The notes below the pieces were generated by a model that saw only the letters and a list, made by a program, of their open reading frames with translations, was not told the DNA's origin and did not search any database. Below, piece after piece: positions 42,133 to 51,064 of a stretch of DNA of 64,000 bases; the stretch's first letter is position 1; each line of letters starts with the position of its first letter. This DNA comes from Clostridium_S neuense (GTDB lineage: Bacteria; Bacillota; Clostridia; Clostridiales; Clostridiaceae), in NCBI RefSeq assembly GCF_045310695.1, contig NZ_JBJIAA010000011.1, positions 62,001-126,000 of the forward strand, given 5' to 3'. The translations under genes were made by a program, and so were the position numbers.

Positions 42133-43848
42133 ATGGCACTTGACGGAATATACTTACATGGAATTTTAAATGAATTGAGAAACAAACTTATAAATGGAAA
42201 AATAACAAAAATAAATCAACCTGAAAAAGATGAAATAAACTTAACTATTAGGACTGCCTCTTCAAGCAATGTAAAGTTACTTATTAGTGCTAGTTCTTCA
42301 TACCCTAAAATACATATTACTAATTTAAATAAAACCAATCCCATAAAGGCGCCAATGTTTTGTATGGTACTACGAAAACATATTATGAATGCCAAAATCG
42401 TAAGCATTGAACAGCTTACAACTGATAGGATAATAATAATAAACGTTGAAAGTGTAGATGAACTGGGTTTTAACAGCATATATCAATTATTTATAGAAAT
42501 AATGGGAAGGCACAGTAATATTACTCTTATAAGACAGAGAGATAATATCATAATGGATAGCATAAAGCATTTAACTTTAGATATAAATAGGTATAGGACA
42601 TTACTCCCAGGTTTAGAATTTACATACCCACCTGAAAGCCCAAAGCTAAATCCATTAAATTTTTCATTTGAAGATTTTCAAAATTATATTTCAAATAAAC
42701 AACTAAGCAAAAATGAAAAAATGTTTTCTAGCTTGTTTACTGGTGTGAGTTCTACTCTTTCTAAAGAACTTCATTTTAATGCTAAAGATACTGAATCTAA
42801 TAAAGAACTTTACTCCTATTTAACGGAATTTTTCTCAAAAATAAAAAATAACGAATTCTGCTTTTCATTATATTCATACAATAAATCGGTAAAAGATTTT
42901 TACTGTACTAAACTTAATTATCTAAGTGGAATGGATGAAAAAATTTATGATTCACCTTCTGAACTTCTAGAGGACTTCTATGCTGAAAAAGATAAAATCG
43001 ATAGACTTAACAACAGGAGTTCGGATTTGCAAAAAATAATAAAGAACAATATTGAAAGGTGTATAAAAAAAGATGAGATTTATACAAAAAAACTAAAAGA
43101 ATGTGATAACAAGGATATATATAGAATATATGGTGAATTATTAACCTCGAATATATACTCAATAAAAAAAGGTGACAAGATTACAAAGGTTTTAAACTAT
43201 TACAGTGAAGATAGTGAGTATATCGATATTAAACTAGATGAAAACAAAACTCCATCTGAAAATATTCAGGCATATTTTAAAAAATACAATAAGCTAAAAA
43301 AGACTGAAGAAAATGCTCTAATTCAAATGGAAAACAACAATAATGAACTTGAATATCTACAATCAGTGCTTACAAATATAGAAAATAGTGAAACTTATGG
43401 AGAAATTGAAGAGATAAAAAGAGAGCTTATTGAAACTGGATATATAAAATTCTCCAAGAAAAATAAGGCCAAAAAAAGTAAGCCTTCAAAGCCTATGCAT
43501 ATACAATCAAAAGACGGTATAGATATGTACATAGGCAGAAACAATTATCAAAATGATTATTTAACTTTAAAATTTGCCGACAAAAGGGACATATGGCTTC
43601 ATACAAAAAACATACCCGGATCACATGTAATAATCAAAAATTATGGTTCCGTACCAGATAGTACACTTGAAGAAGCCGCAGCCTTAGCTGCTTTTTACAG
43701 TAAAGCAAAGGAATCTTTAAATGTTGCAGTTGATTATACAGAAGTTAAAAACGTAAAAAAGCCTTCTGGTGCAAAACCCGGAATGGTTATATATTATACG
43801 AACAAAACAATATATATAAATCCTAAGGCACCTGAAATAAAAAAATAG
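42133..43848 (+). CDS. rqcH: Ribosome quality-control protein RqcH (NFACT, Rqc2 homologue)
   Basis: 571-aa protein often called fibronectin-binding protein. RqcH binds obstructed 50S subunits and recruits tRNA-Ala to add alanine tails. NFACT-N domain with the Asp-Arg pair (TTDRIIII), a helix-hairpin region, a long coiled coil at about 280-430, and NFACT-R (GIDMYIGRNNYQNDYLTLKFADKRDIWLHTK, then IPGSHVII). ATG at 42133-42135, nine bases from AAAGGAA; an in-frame TTG precedes it. One of the few plus-strand genes, monocistronic. Confidence 0.93.
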   Translation: MALDGIYLHGILNELRNKLINGKITKINQPEKDEINLTIRTASSSNVKLLISASSSYPKIHITNLNKTNPIKAPMFCMVLRKHIMNAKIVSIEQLTTDRIIIINVESVDELGFNSIYQLFIEIMGRHSNITLIRQRDNIIMDSIKHLTLDINRYRTLLPGLEFTYPPESPKLNPLNFSFEDFQNYISNKQLSKNEKMFSSLFTGVSSTLSKELHFNAKDTESNKELYSYLTEFFSKIKNNEFCFSLYSYNKSVKDFYCTKLNYLSGMDEKIYDSPSELLEDFYAEKDKIDRLNNRSSDLQKIIKNNIERCIKKDEIYTKKLKECDNKDIYRIYGELLTSNIYSIKKGDKITKVLNYYSEDSEYIDIKLDENKTPSENIQAYFKKYNKLKKTEENALIQMENNNNELEYLQSVLTNIENSETYGEIEEIKRELIETGYIKFSKKNKAKKSKPSKPMHIQSKDGIDMYIGRNNYQNDYLTLKFADKRDIWLHTKNIPGSHVIIKNYGSVPDSTLEEAAALAAFYSKAKESLNVAVDYTEVKNVKKPSGAKPGMVIYYTNKTIYINPKAPEIKK

Positions 43849-43869
43849 ATAGGACTTAGTCCTATCTAT
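43845..43869. terminator. Bidirectional terminator between rqcH and uraA
   Basis: Inverted 12-bp arms (43845-43856 and 43858-43869) reading ATAGATAGGACT and its complement, followed by a seven-T run. It overlaps the rqcH stop codon. Confidence 0.8.
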
Positions 43870-43873
43870 TTTT

Positions 43874-45151
43874 TTATTCTCTTTCTGAAAGACTCTTCTG
43901 AGGAAGTATTAAATTAAGTGCAATTCCTACTAATGTTGCAAGAGCAACTCCACTTATTTCTACAGTAGAACCGTTAAATGGAAACCTAACTGATGCTCCA
44001 CCTACACCCAAAACTATTATTACAGAAGTAATTAAAAGGTTTCTCTTTAGGGAAAAATCTATCTTATCTTCTACAAAAATTCTATATCCTGAAGATGCTA
44101 TTATTCCGAATAAAAGTATACTTACTCCTCCAATTACGCACATAGGCATATTTGAAAGTAGCGCTGCTACAGGTCCAATAAATGAAAGTATTATTGCAAT
44201 TACTCCAGCAATTCCTATTACCCAAACACTGTATACTCTTGTTATAGCCATAACACCTATATTTTCTCCGTAAGTTGTATTTGGAGGCCCACCAACAAGA
44301 CCTGCAAAAATTGTAGCAACTCCATCGCCTAAGATTGATCTATGAAGTCCTGGATCCTTTGTAAAATCTCTGCCAACTACACTGTTAGTTACGTAAATAT
44401 GTCCAATATGTTCTGCTATTGTAACAAAAGATACCGGTGCCATTATAATCATTGCATTTAAATTAAACTTTGGTGTCATAAAAGGCGGTATCTCAAATAA
44501 TTTTGCACTTAAAATAGTATGTATAGTCTTATCTGGTATTACTCCAAAACATAATGCTGCTATATAACCACATATCATGGCTACAAGTATTGGAATTACT
44601 CCTAAAAAACCTTTAAAATACATTGAACCAATAATTCCCACAAGAAGAGTAATTACTGCTACTGCAATCCAAGCCGTTCTTGGAACTCCCTTAGTTATAG
44701 CATAAGATGGATTTAAGCCTGCCCAGTTTATAGCACTACCTGCAAGACTTAATCCTATTACTATTACTACTGAACCAACTACAACAGGAGATAGTATCTT
44801 ACTAAGCCAATCACTTCCTGTAAATTTTATTATAGCTGCAACCATTAAATATACAAGACCTGCACAAATAACTCCAGAAAGCATTGCATTTGCTCCATAA
44901 TTTTTAGATGCAATAACCATAGGTCCTATAAATGCAAAAGAAGAACCTATATAAGCCGGAAGCTTTGCTTTAGTGCATAGTATATAAAGAAGTGTACCAA
45001 TTCCACTACAAAATAATCCGATAGCTGGATTCATTCCTGTTAAGATAGGCACTAAAATAGTAGACCCAACCATAGCAAATAAATGCTGAAAACTAAGAGG
45101 TATGGTTTTTAAAATCGGTAATTTTTCCTCTACATCTATATATTTTTTCAT
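43874..45151 (-). CDS. uraA: Uracil permease
   Basis: 425-aa nucleobase:cation symporter (NCS2) with about 14 hydrophobic segments. The QH motif is in PLSFQHLFAMVGSTILVPILTG near the N-terminus; the substrate-site segment includes APVSFVTIAEHIGHI, and FAGLVGGPPNTTYGENIGVMAITRVYS is the family signature. It follows pyrR by 26 bases and shares its attenuator, so uracil uptake falls when UMP is abundant. Confidence 0.94.
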   Translation of the reverse strand: MKKYIDVEEKLPILKTIPLSFQHLFAMVGSTILVPILTGMNPAIGLFCSGIGTLLYILCTKAKLPAYIGSSFAFIGPMVIASKNYGANAMLSGVICAGLVYLMVAAIIKFTGSDWLSKILSPVVVGSVVIVIGLSLAGSAINWAGLNPSYAITKGVPRTAWIAVAVITLLVGIIGSMYFKGFLGVIPILVAMICGYIAALCFGVIPDKTIHTILSAKLFEIPPFMTPKFNLNAMIIMAPVSFVTIAEHIGHIYVTNSVVGRDFTKDPGLHRSILGDGVATIFAGLVGGPPNTTYGENIGVMAITRVYSVWVIGIAGVIAIILSFIGPVAALLSNMPMCVIGGVSILLFGIIASSGYRIFVEDKIDFSLKRNLLITSVIIVLGVGGASVRFPFNGSTVEISGVALATLVGIALNLILPQKSLSERE

Positions 45152-45177
45152 AAAATTCCTCCATCAAATATTTTATT

Positions 45178-45714
45178 TTAAGCTTCATAAATACTTACAG
45201 CATCATTTCCATCCAGTTCTGAAACCTCAACCGATACCATTTCAGTTTTTGCTGTAGGAACATTTTTGCCCACATAATCTGCTCTTATTGGAAGTTCCCT
45301 GTGTCCTCTATCTATTAATACAGCAAGTTGTATCATTCCAGGTCTTCCCGAATTTATAATTGCCTCAATAGCAGCCCTAACAGTTCTACCTGTATACAAA
45401 ACATCATCCACCAGGATAACTGTTTTATCTTTTACATCAATTTCTATATTATTAACCTTTATTGAAGTTTGCTTATCTAAGCTCATTAAATCATCTCTAA
45501 ACAAAGTTATATCCACACTTGCTACTGTAACCTTTTTGCCTTCAATACTTTCAATAATATTTGCTATTCTATTGGCAATTGGTACTCCCCTTCTTTTAAT
45601 TCCCATTAGTATTATGTTCTCTATTCCCTTATTTTTTTCTATTATTTCATGTGAGATTCTGGTAAGAGTTCTTTTCATAGCCTTTTCGTCTAAAATTACA
45701 GCCTTTAGTAACAT
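45178..45714 (-). CDS. pyrR: Pyrimidine operon attenuator PyrR
   Basis: 178-aa bifunctional RNA-binding regulator and uracil phosphoribosyltransferase. The PRPP loop VILVDDVLYTGRTVRAAI and the N-terminal RISHEIIEKNKGIENIILMGIKRRGVPIA are conserved. With UMP bound it binds the leader RNA and favours termination. The ATG at 45712-45714 has AGGAGGTG upstream; the 16-codon in-frame extension runs back into that site and the attenuator. A matching PyrR site is visible in its own leader. Confidence 0.95.
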   Translation of the reverse strand: MLLKAVILDEKAMKRTLTRISHEIIEKNKGIENIILMGIKRRGVPIANRIANIIESIEGKKVTVASVDITLFRDDLMSLDKQTSIKVNNIEIDVKDKTVILVDDVLYTGRTVRAAIEAIINSGRPGMIQLAVLIDRGHRELPIRADYVGKNVPTAKTEMVSVEVSELDGNDAVSIYEA

Positions 45715-45750
45715 AATTAAAACACCTCCTATATTATAATTTGCACAAAA

Positions 45751-45819
45751 AAACCCAACCATAGTAAGGTAGGGTTTATATTTCTAAATCCATTATTTTA
45801 CCTTACGACCTCACGGGAT
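45751..45819 (-). promoter_or_regulatory. PyrR-responsive transcription attenuator of pyrR-uraA
   Basis: Leader parts in transcript order: PyrR-binding loop ATCCCGTGAGGT (45808-45819), antiterminator arm GTAAGGTA (45799-45806), its 8-bp partner TACCTTAC (45764-45771), and a terminator hairpin with AAACCC/GGGTTT arms and T-run (45751-45777). The antiterminator partner overlaps the terminator stem, so the two folds are mutually exclusive. Confidence 0.88.
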
Positions 45820-45854
45820 CATTTAAAGGAAATAAATCAACACTAAATATGTTA

Positions 45855-46766
45855 TCACATATTATTTATTATTTCAATTATCTTTTTAAAATATTCAGGA
45901 AGTTCGCTATCAAATTCCATATATTTACCTGTAGATGGATGTATGAAACCAAGTTTTTTTGCATGAAGCATCTGTCCTTGAAGTTTAAACTTTTGTTTAG
46001 TATATCCATAAACCGGATCTCCAACAATAGGATGACCTATGTAAGCCATATGAACTCTTATCTGATGCGTCCTCCCTGTCTCAAGCTTACATTCTATAAG
46101 TGTGTTGCTTTTATATCTTTGAAGAACTCTGTAATGAGTAACAGCTCTTCTTCCATCTTTGACTACTGCCATTTTTATCCTCTGGTTTGGATGCCTTCCA
46201 AGAGGTTTATCTATAGTTCCAGTATCCTCTTTAATTATCCCCTCAACAAGAGCATTATAAATTCTATTCATAGAATGTTCTTTAAGCTGCTCAGCTAACT
46301 TTTTATGAGCCATATCATTTTTAGCAACAACTAGTATTCCTGAGGTATCCTTATCTATCCTATGAACTATTCCAGGTCTTAAAATGCCATTTATACCTGA
46401 CAAATCTGTGCAGTGATATAAAAGTGCATTAACTAATGTACCACTGTAATTTCCAGGTGCAGGATGTACAACCATCCCTTGTGCTTTATTTACTACTATT
46501 ACATCCCTATCTTCATATATAATATCAATAGGGATATTTTCAGGCTCTACGTTAAGCTTTTCATTTTCTGGAATTTCAACTTCAACTTGATCACTTAATT
46601 TTAATTTATAACTGCCTTTTTTTATGCTCCCATCAACTATTACCTTTCCACTTTTAATGAGATTTTGAATATATGATCTTGATTTATCTTTAATATTTTC
46701 TGATAAATAAACATCAAGCCTTAAATTCTCATTATAAGAATCAACCTCAAATTTTAAAGTGTTCAT
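45855..46766 (-). CDS. rluD: Ribosomal large-subunit pseudouridine synthase, RluD type
   Basis: 303-aa RluA-family enzyme modifying 23S rRNA. N-terminal S4 domain (10-75: LRLDVYLSENIKDKSRSYIQNLIKSGKVIVDG), catalytic Asp in RIDKDTSGILVVAK, and LETGRTHQIRVHMAYIGHPIVGDPVYG. In Firmicutes this YlyB-like gene follows lspA and precedes pyrR, as here. Its ATG overlaps the lspA stop by four bases. Confidence 0.93.
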   Translation of the reverse strand: MNTLKFEVDSYNENLRLDVYLSENIKDKSRSYIQNLIKSGKVIVDGSIKKGSYKLKLSDQVEVEIPENEKLNVEPENIPIDIIYEDRDVIVVNKAQGMVVHPAPGNYSGTLVNALLYHCTDLSGINGILRPGIVHRIDKDTSGILVVAKNDMAHKKLAEQLKEHSMNRIYNALVEGIIKEDTGTIDKPLGRHPNQRIKMAVVKDGRRAVTHYRVLQRYKSNTLIECKLETGRTHQIRVHMAYIGHPIVGDPVYGYTKQKFKLQGQMLHAKKLGFIHPSTGKYMEFDSELPEYFKKIIEIINNM

Positions 46767-47212
46767 TTTTTACCATCCCTAAGCATACATATTAAAAGTA
46801 AAAGGGTTCCTATAACAACGCATACATCAGCAATATTGAATACTGGATAATAATAGACATCTTTATAGTGAAATAAAATAAAATCAACTACATGTTTGTA
46901 AATAACTCTATCGACTATATTTCCAAGTGCTCCTGCAATTATTAAGCTTAAGGCTATTCTCATAAACTTATTTTTAGGTCTATATTTTATAAGATAAAAC
47001 ACAACTCCACAAAGTATAGCACATGTAAACACTATTAAAAATATAGTTTTGCCAACAAATATATTCCATGCAGCACCTTTATTTTCAACATAAGTGAAAC
47101 TAAAAAAGCCTTTTATTATAACCATTTCATTTGTACTTCTTAACGAACTTAAAGCCCACAGCTTTGTAACTCTATCCAATAAAAAACCTATTATTATTAC
47201 AACTAACTCCAT
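46763..47212 (-). CDS. lspA: Lipoprotein signal peptidase (signal peptidase II)
   Basis: 149-aa four-helix membrane aspartyl protease that cleaves prolipoproteins after lipidation. Conserved YVENKGAAWNIF, then the catalytic Asp residues in GNIVDRV and FNIADVCVVIG. ATG at 47210-47212 after AAGGGGG. Coupled to rluD. Confidence 0.95.
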   Translation of the reverse strand: MELVVIIIGFLLDRVTKLWALSSLRSTNEMVIIKGFFSFTYVENKGAAWNIFVGKTIFLIVFTCAILCGVVFYLIKYRPKNKFMRIALSLIIAGALGNIVDRVIYKHVVDFILFHYKDVYYYPVFNIADVCVVIGTLLLLICMLRDGKK

Positions 47213-47251
47213 TAATTTCCCCCTTAACATTAAAACTCAAATAAACCTGTA

Positions 47252-47857
47252 TTAGTCTGGAAGTTGGGCTTTATACTGAGCATTACTTACTTTATCCATA
47301 AAATCAACATATTCATCATCATCAATAAAATCATCCATAGTATTAGGACGCTTATCAAAGTTCTGAACCGCTTCATAGCTGTCCTCCAAATCAAAACCTG
47401 TTTTGCTGCTGTATCTTGTATATCCGGTAGTAAAAGGATACCCTAAAACTTCTTCTTCAACAGGTCTATTATCTCCTGGTCTGGGTTTTATGCTTGCTAT
47501 TTTTGTTTGACATTTTACGCAATTTTCAGCATAAGGTAAAAACTCTAATCTTTCTTCACTTATTTTTTCACCACAATTTTTGCATATTCCATAAGTTCCA
47601 TCTTGTATTCTATTAATTGCCGCATCTATTTTCTCAAGTATAGTAGTTTCATTTTCTCTAAGTGCCATTCCCTTTTCAATATCATTTATTTCTGTTGCTA
47701 AATCTGAAGGATGATTATCGTAAAATGATAACTCAGAGGCTATTTCACTTTTAGAATCAATTGTTTCATTTTTTCTCATATTCCTAATCAAATCATTAAC
47801 CTTGTTTTTTTCATTTATAAGTTTTTTTTCATAATAATCAAGTTTATTTTTTTCCAT
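47252..47857 (-). CDS. TraR/DksA-type zinc finger protein (YteA-like)
   Basis: 201-aa protein with an N-terminal coiled coil (1-110) and a four-cysteine zinc finger, CKNCGEKISEERLEFLPYAENCVKC. The C-terminal YteA-type block includes RPVEEEVLGYPFTTGY and a tail resembling the sporulation-linked family. Unlike DksA the DxxDxA tip is not evident, so an RNA polymerase role is uncertain. ATG at 47855-47857 is rather far (12 bases) from GGAGG. Confidence 0.78.
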   Translation of the reverse strand: MEKNKLDYYEKKLINEKNKVNDLIRNMRKNETIDSKSEIASELSFYDNHPSDLATEINDIEKGMALRENETTILEKIDAAINRIQDGTYGICKNCGEKISEERLEFLPYAENCVKCQTKIASIKPRPGDNRPVEEEVLGYPFTTGYTRYSSKTGFDLEDSYEAVQNFDKRPNTMDDFIDDDEYVDFMDKVSNAQYKAQLPD

Positions 47858-47947
47858 AATAACTCTATTCCTCCAATACATAAAATTAATCTAGCAGTCT
47901 TTAGAATTATTATTTCAAAAAACAAATAATATTATAACCTTAAATAT

Positions 47948-48640
47948 TTATATTAAGTTAATCATGTTTTCCAGAATATCAGTAGAATTTTTTATTGCAA
48001 TAGGTTTAAATTTTTCATAATCCATACTAGCACCATTATTAGCATTGTCTGAAATAGACCTTATAACAACAAAAGGTATTTTATTTAAATAAGCTGTATG
48101 TGCAATACTTCCGCCCTCCATCTCACATGCCATTGCTCCAAATTCCTTATCAAGCCATCTAATTTTATCTATATCAGCAATAAATTGATCTCCTGAAACA
48201 ATTCTGCCTATAAAAACACTATGGTCTTTAAAATTTCCACATGCTTCTTTTGCTTTTTTTACTAAGGTTTCATTGCACTTAAAGTCAAAGGTATCCATTC
48301 TTGGCACTTGACCACGCTTATCACCAAAAGCTGTAGTATCCATATCATGTTCAACTAGATTATCAGCAATTACTATATCACCAGGATAAATATTTTTACC
48401 TATTCCGCCAGCAACTCCTACATTTATAATACAATCTACATTAAAATCATCTACAAGTATCTGTGTACATATAGCAGCATTTACTTTTCCTATACCGCAT
48501 CTCACTATTACCACGTTTTTATTGCTTATTTTTCCAAAATTAAATATCATTCCTGCTTTATGTTCAGTTTTTTCTAATTCCATTTTTTTTAAAAGAAGCT
48601 CCAATTCTTCATCCATTGCTCCTACAATTCCAATATTCAT
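47948..48640 (-). CDS. mtn: 5'-methylthioadenosine/S-adenosylhomocysteine nucleosidase
   Basis: 230-aa enzyme splitting MTA and SAH to adenine plus a thioribose or ribosylhomocysteine, feeding methyl recycling and autoinducer-2 formation. GIVGAMDEELELLL at the N-terminus, GVAGGIG, FIADIDKIRWL, EMEGGSIAHTAYLNKIPFVVIRSISDNAN with the catalytic Asp near the end. Standard length. Confidence 0.95.
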   Translation of the reverse strand: MNIGIVGAMDEELELLLKKMELEKTEHKAGMIFNFGKISNKNVVIVRCGIGKVNAAICTQILVDDFNVDCIINVGVAGGIGKNIYPGDIVIADNLVEHDMDTTAFGDKRGQVPRMDTFDFKCNETLVKKAKEACGNFKDHSVFIGRIVSGDQFIADIDKIRWLDKEFGAMACEMEGGSIAHTAYLNKIPFVVIRSISDNANNGASMDYEKFKPIAIKNSTDILENMINLI

Positions 48641-48682
48641 TTTATTACCTCCACAAAAATGTTTTATACAAAATAATGAACT

Positions 48683-48714
48683 GCATCAAAATAAAGTAAT
48701 TTAAATTTTGATAC
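48683..48714 (-). terminator. Weak hairpin downstream of divIVA
   Basis: Arms TGCATCAAAAT and ATTTTGATACA, with one imperfect pair, between divIVA and mtn. The T-run is poor. Confidence 0.4.
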
Positions 48715-48749
48715 AGCCCTTTTACCCTTATTGAAATTTCAACTTATTT

Positions 48750-49379
48750 CTATTTCACAAAAAAACTTTTTATCTCATTTAAATCATTTGTAAAGCTTTC
48801 TTCACTTTCATTTAAAGCTTTAGCTTCTTCCTTTATAACCTGTTCTTTGTTATCATTTTGTATTTCTTTTGCATTTATAGTCTCTTCATCTTTTAAAGTA
48901 GCAATACTATAATTTTTATCGAATTCATTTTCAAGCGAATTAAACATATCCATCTGAGCATTTATAAAAGTTCTGTACTTTGATCTAAATTTTACGAATT
49001 CCTGCTTTATTTTATCATAATCATCATTGATTTTAACAACATCTTCATTAGCCTTATCAATTATTTTTTGTGCAGAATCATTTGCATTCCTGATCATAAG
49101 TTCAGCCTCTTTTTTTGCAGATTGTTTTGCCTGCTCTGCTGCATTTTGTGCTAAAACAAGAGTATTCTGGATTGTTTCTTCAATATGCGCATAATGCTCC
49201 AATTTTTCTTTTAGAATAACGTTCTTTTCTTTAAGATTAGAATTTTCTTTGTACATTTCTTCATAGCTATCAGCAATTTGATTTAAAAATTCATCAACTT
49301 CATCCGGATCAAATCCTCTTAAAGTTCTTCTAAATTCCTTACTAGTTATATCCATAGCTGTAAGCCTACTACTACTCAT
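48750..49379 (-). CDS. divIVA: Cell-pole/division protein DivIVA
   Basis: 209-aa coiled-coil protein that binds curved membrane at poles and septa. The lipid-binding N-terminus is clear (LTAMDITSKEFRRTLRGFDPDEVDEFLNQI). Coiled coils run from about 30 to 150, and the C-terminus is charged and low-complexity. GAGGTGA precedes the ATG. It lies at the end of the yggS-sepF-ylmG-divIVA run, the usual Firmicute order. Confidence 0.95.
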   Translation of the reverse strand: MSSSRLTAMDITSKEFRRTLRGFDPDEVDEFLNQIADSYEEMYKENSNLKEKNVILKEKLEHYAHIEETIQNTLVLAQNAAEQAKQSAKKEAELMIRNANDSAQKIIDKANEDVVKINDDYDKIKQEFVKFRSKYRTFINAQMDMFNSLENEFDKNYSIATLKDEETINAKEIQNDNKEQVIKEEAKALNESEESFTNDLNEIKSFFVK

Positions 49380-49415
49380 TTTATCACCTCAATCTCATAA
49401 GTTTTCCTGTAAAAA

Positions 49416-49676
49416 TCATCTTAAAGCCAGTGTAATAATTACTCTTTCAATTATATTAAAAAAAATCAAAACAAAAAATGGAGAAAAATCAATCATAAAA
49501 TTAGGCATAAATCTTTCTTGAAGCCTCCTAAACGGTTCAAGAAATGGACTTGTTATAGTTCCCACTATCCTCTTAAAATCATATAACGAATCCATTGGCA
49601 AGAATGATAAAACACAATCTATAATTACAGCCCACTCTAATACTCTTATTAAGTATATTAGCAAAGTAATAAACAT
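49416..49676 (-). CDS. ylmG: YggT/YlmG family membrane protein
   Basis: 86-aa protein with two helices and the family motif between them, LEPFRRLQERFMPNFMIDFSPFFVLI. Function is not well defined; in other organisms it is linked to division, nucleoid arrangement or thylakoid biogenesis. Between sepF and divIVA as in Bacillus. GAGGAG precedes the ATG. Confidence 0.92.
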   Translation of the reverse strand: MFITLLIYLIRVLEWAVIIDCVLSFLPMDSLYDFKRIVGTITSPFLEPFRRLQERFMPNFMIDFSPFFVLIFFNIIERVIITLALR

Positions 49677-49728
49677 AGCTATAAATTCTCCTCACATTAA
49701 AGTTTCAAATCTTCTAAATAGCAAAATT

Positions 49729-49760
49729 CATGTGTACTAAAATAGAATTTAGTACACATG
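49729..49760 (-). terminator. Hairpin downstream of sepF
   Basis: A perfect 13-bp inverted repeat (49729-49741 and 49748-49760, loop of six) sits between the sepF stop and ylmG. A short T-rich stretch follows on the minus strand. Confidence 0.65.
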
Positions 49761-49764
49761 AGCT

Positions 49765-50229
49765 CTATTTGCTCCAATTAAATATTCCTTTAGTTGAAAG
49801 TTCATTTTTTAAGTCCTTGCTAACTTCTACATTGGAAGGAGATAATAAGTAAACTCCCTTTTCAACCTCCTGAAGTTCACCATTTAGTACATAACTTGCT
49901 CCACCCATAAAATCTAAAAGTCTTTGAGCTATCTTAGGCTCAAGTTCAGATACATTAACAACAACTATTTTTCTATTTTTAAGATCATCACAAATTTGTG
50001 TTGCTTCATCATAATCGTTTGGTTTAACTATAGATACTTTTATAGAATTAGCCGTATGTATATTTACCACCTTACTTGATTTTTTATTTTGTATTAAGCT
50101 ATTGTCATAGTCATAAGCTTCTTCCTCTTCAACACTTTTGTTGTCCTCAAGTTCACTTTCCTCTTCATCATACTCCTCATCGTTAAGTCCTATAATACCC
50201 ATTACCTTGTTTAAAACTTTAATAGCCAT
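49765..50229 (-). CDS. sepF: Cell division protein SepF
   Basis: 154-aa FtsZ-bundling protein that tethers the Z ring to the membrane. N-terminal amphipathic helix (MAIKVLNKVMGIIGL), acidic linker, then the SepF core (VSIVKPNDYDEATQICDDLKNRKIVVVNVSELEPKIAQRLLDFMGGASYVLNGELQEV). It lies 17 bases after yggS. Confidence 0.95.
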   Translation of the reverse strand: MAIKVLNKVMGIIGLNDEEYDEEESELEDNKSVEEEEAYDYDNSLIQNKKSSKVVNIHTANSIKVSIVKPNDYDEATQICDDLKNRKIVVVNVSELEPKIAQRLLDFMGGASYVLNGELQEVEKGVYLLSPSNVEVSKDLKNELSTKGIFNWSK

Positions 50230-50246
50230 TTTTTAACCTCCCTGTA

Positions 50247-50915
50247 TTATTTACTATAATCTCTTTTACCAAATATTCCTTGGCCTATTCTTACTACGTT
50301 AGCGCCCTTTGATATCGCAGTTTTATAATCTCCTGTCATTCCCATAGATAAATATTTCATTTCAATATTTTTCAAATTCATACTTTTTAGCTTTTCAAAC
50401 AAGTTTTTCATCTGTGAAAAATATTTTTTATTACTTTCTTCATCTCCAATTGGAATTACAGTCATAAGACCCTTAATTTTTACATTATTACAGTTCTCGC
50501 ATTCCTTAAGAAGTTCATCTAAATTTTCTAATAAAATTCCACTTTTACTTTCTTCCCTACCTATATTTATCTCTATAAGAGCATTGGCATAAAGATTTTC
50601 CTTAGAATATCTTTTTTCAAGTTCTTTAAGTAATTTTACACTATCTAAAGAATGTATCAAAAATACCTTTCCAACAATGTACTTTACCTTATTAACTTGA
50701 AGATGACCAATAAAATGCCATCTAATATCGTTTCCAAACTTTTCATACTTAGTTAAAAACTCCTGCACCTTATTTTCCCCAAAATCTCTTATACCAAGAT
50801 CATAAGCTTCTTTAATATCTGCTATAGGCTTGGTTTTAGATACAGCTACAAGATTAACATATTCCGGAATACTCTCCCTAATTTTATCTAAATTTTCTGC
50901 TATACTCAAATTCAC
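50247..50915 (-). CDS. yggS: PLP homeostasis protein (YggS/YlmE)
   Basis: 222-aa single-domain alanine racemase-fold protein controlling pyridoxal phosphate balance. The PLP Lys is in LVAVSKTKP near residue 27; VQEFLTKYE, WHFIGHLQVNKVKY and the C-terminal SMGMTGDYKTAISKGANVVRIGQGIFG are diagnostic. The start is GTG at 50913-50915 or a TTG two codons later; the latter is better spaced from AAGGAG. Confidence 0.93.
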   Translation of the reverse strand: MNLSIAENLDKIRESIPEYVNLVAVSKTKPIADIKEAYDLGIRDFGENKVQEFLTKYEKFGNDIRWHFIGHLQVNKVKYIVGKVFLIHSLDSVKLLKELEKRYSKENLYANALIEINIGREESKSGILLENLDELLKECENCNNVKIKGLMTVIPIGDEESNKKYFSQMKNLFEKLKSMNLKNIEMKYLSMGMTGDYKTAISKGANVVRIGQGIFGKRDYSK

Positions 50916-51064
50916 CGTCTCCTTAAATAAAAAAAAGTAGAATTCTTATTATATAGATATATTCTCCATAAATCTAAAAAATCCTCTAAAATAATTAATA
51001 TTTTTTTTAATCATTTTAAACAAAGAAAAATTTAATTGTTAAATTATAACTTTGCATAAAATAT

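Noticed and set aside
42133..43848. Fibronectin-binding adhesin function
   Set aside because: There is no signal peptide or wall anchor; the NFACT-N, coiled-coil and NFACT-R layout with the Asp-Arg pair indicates RqcH.
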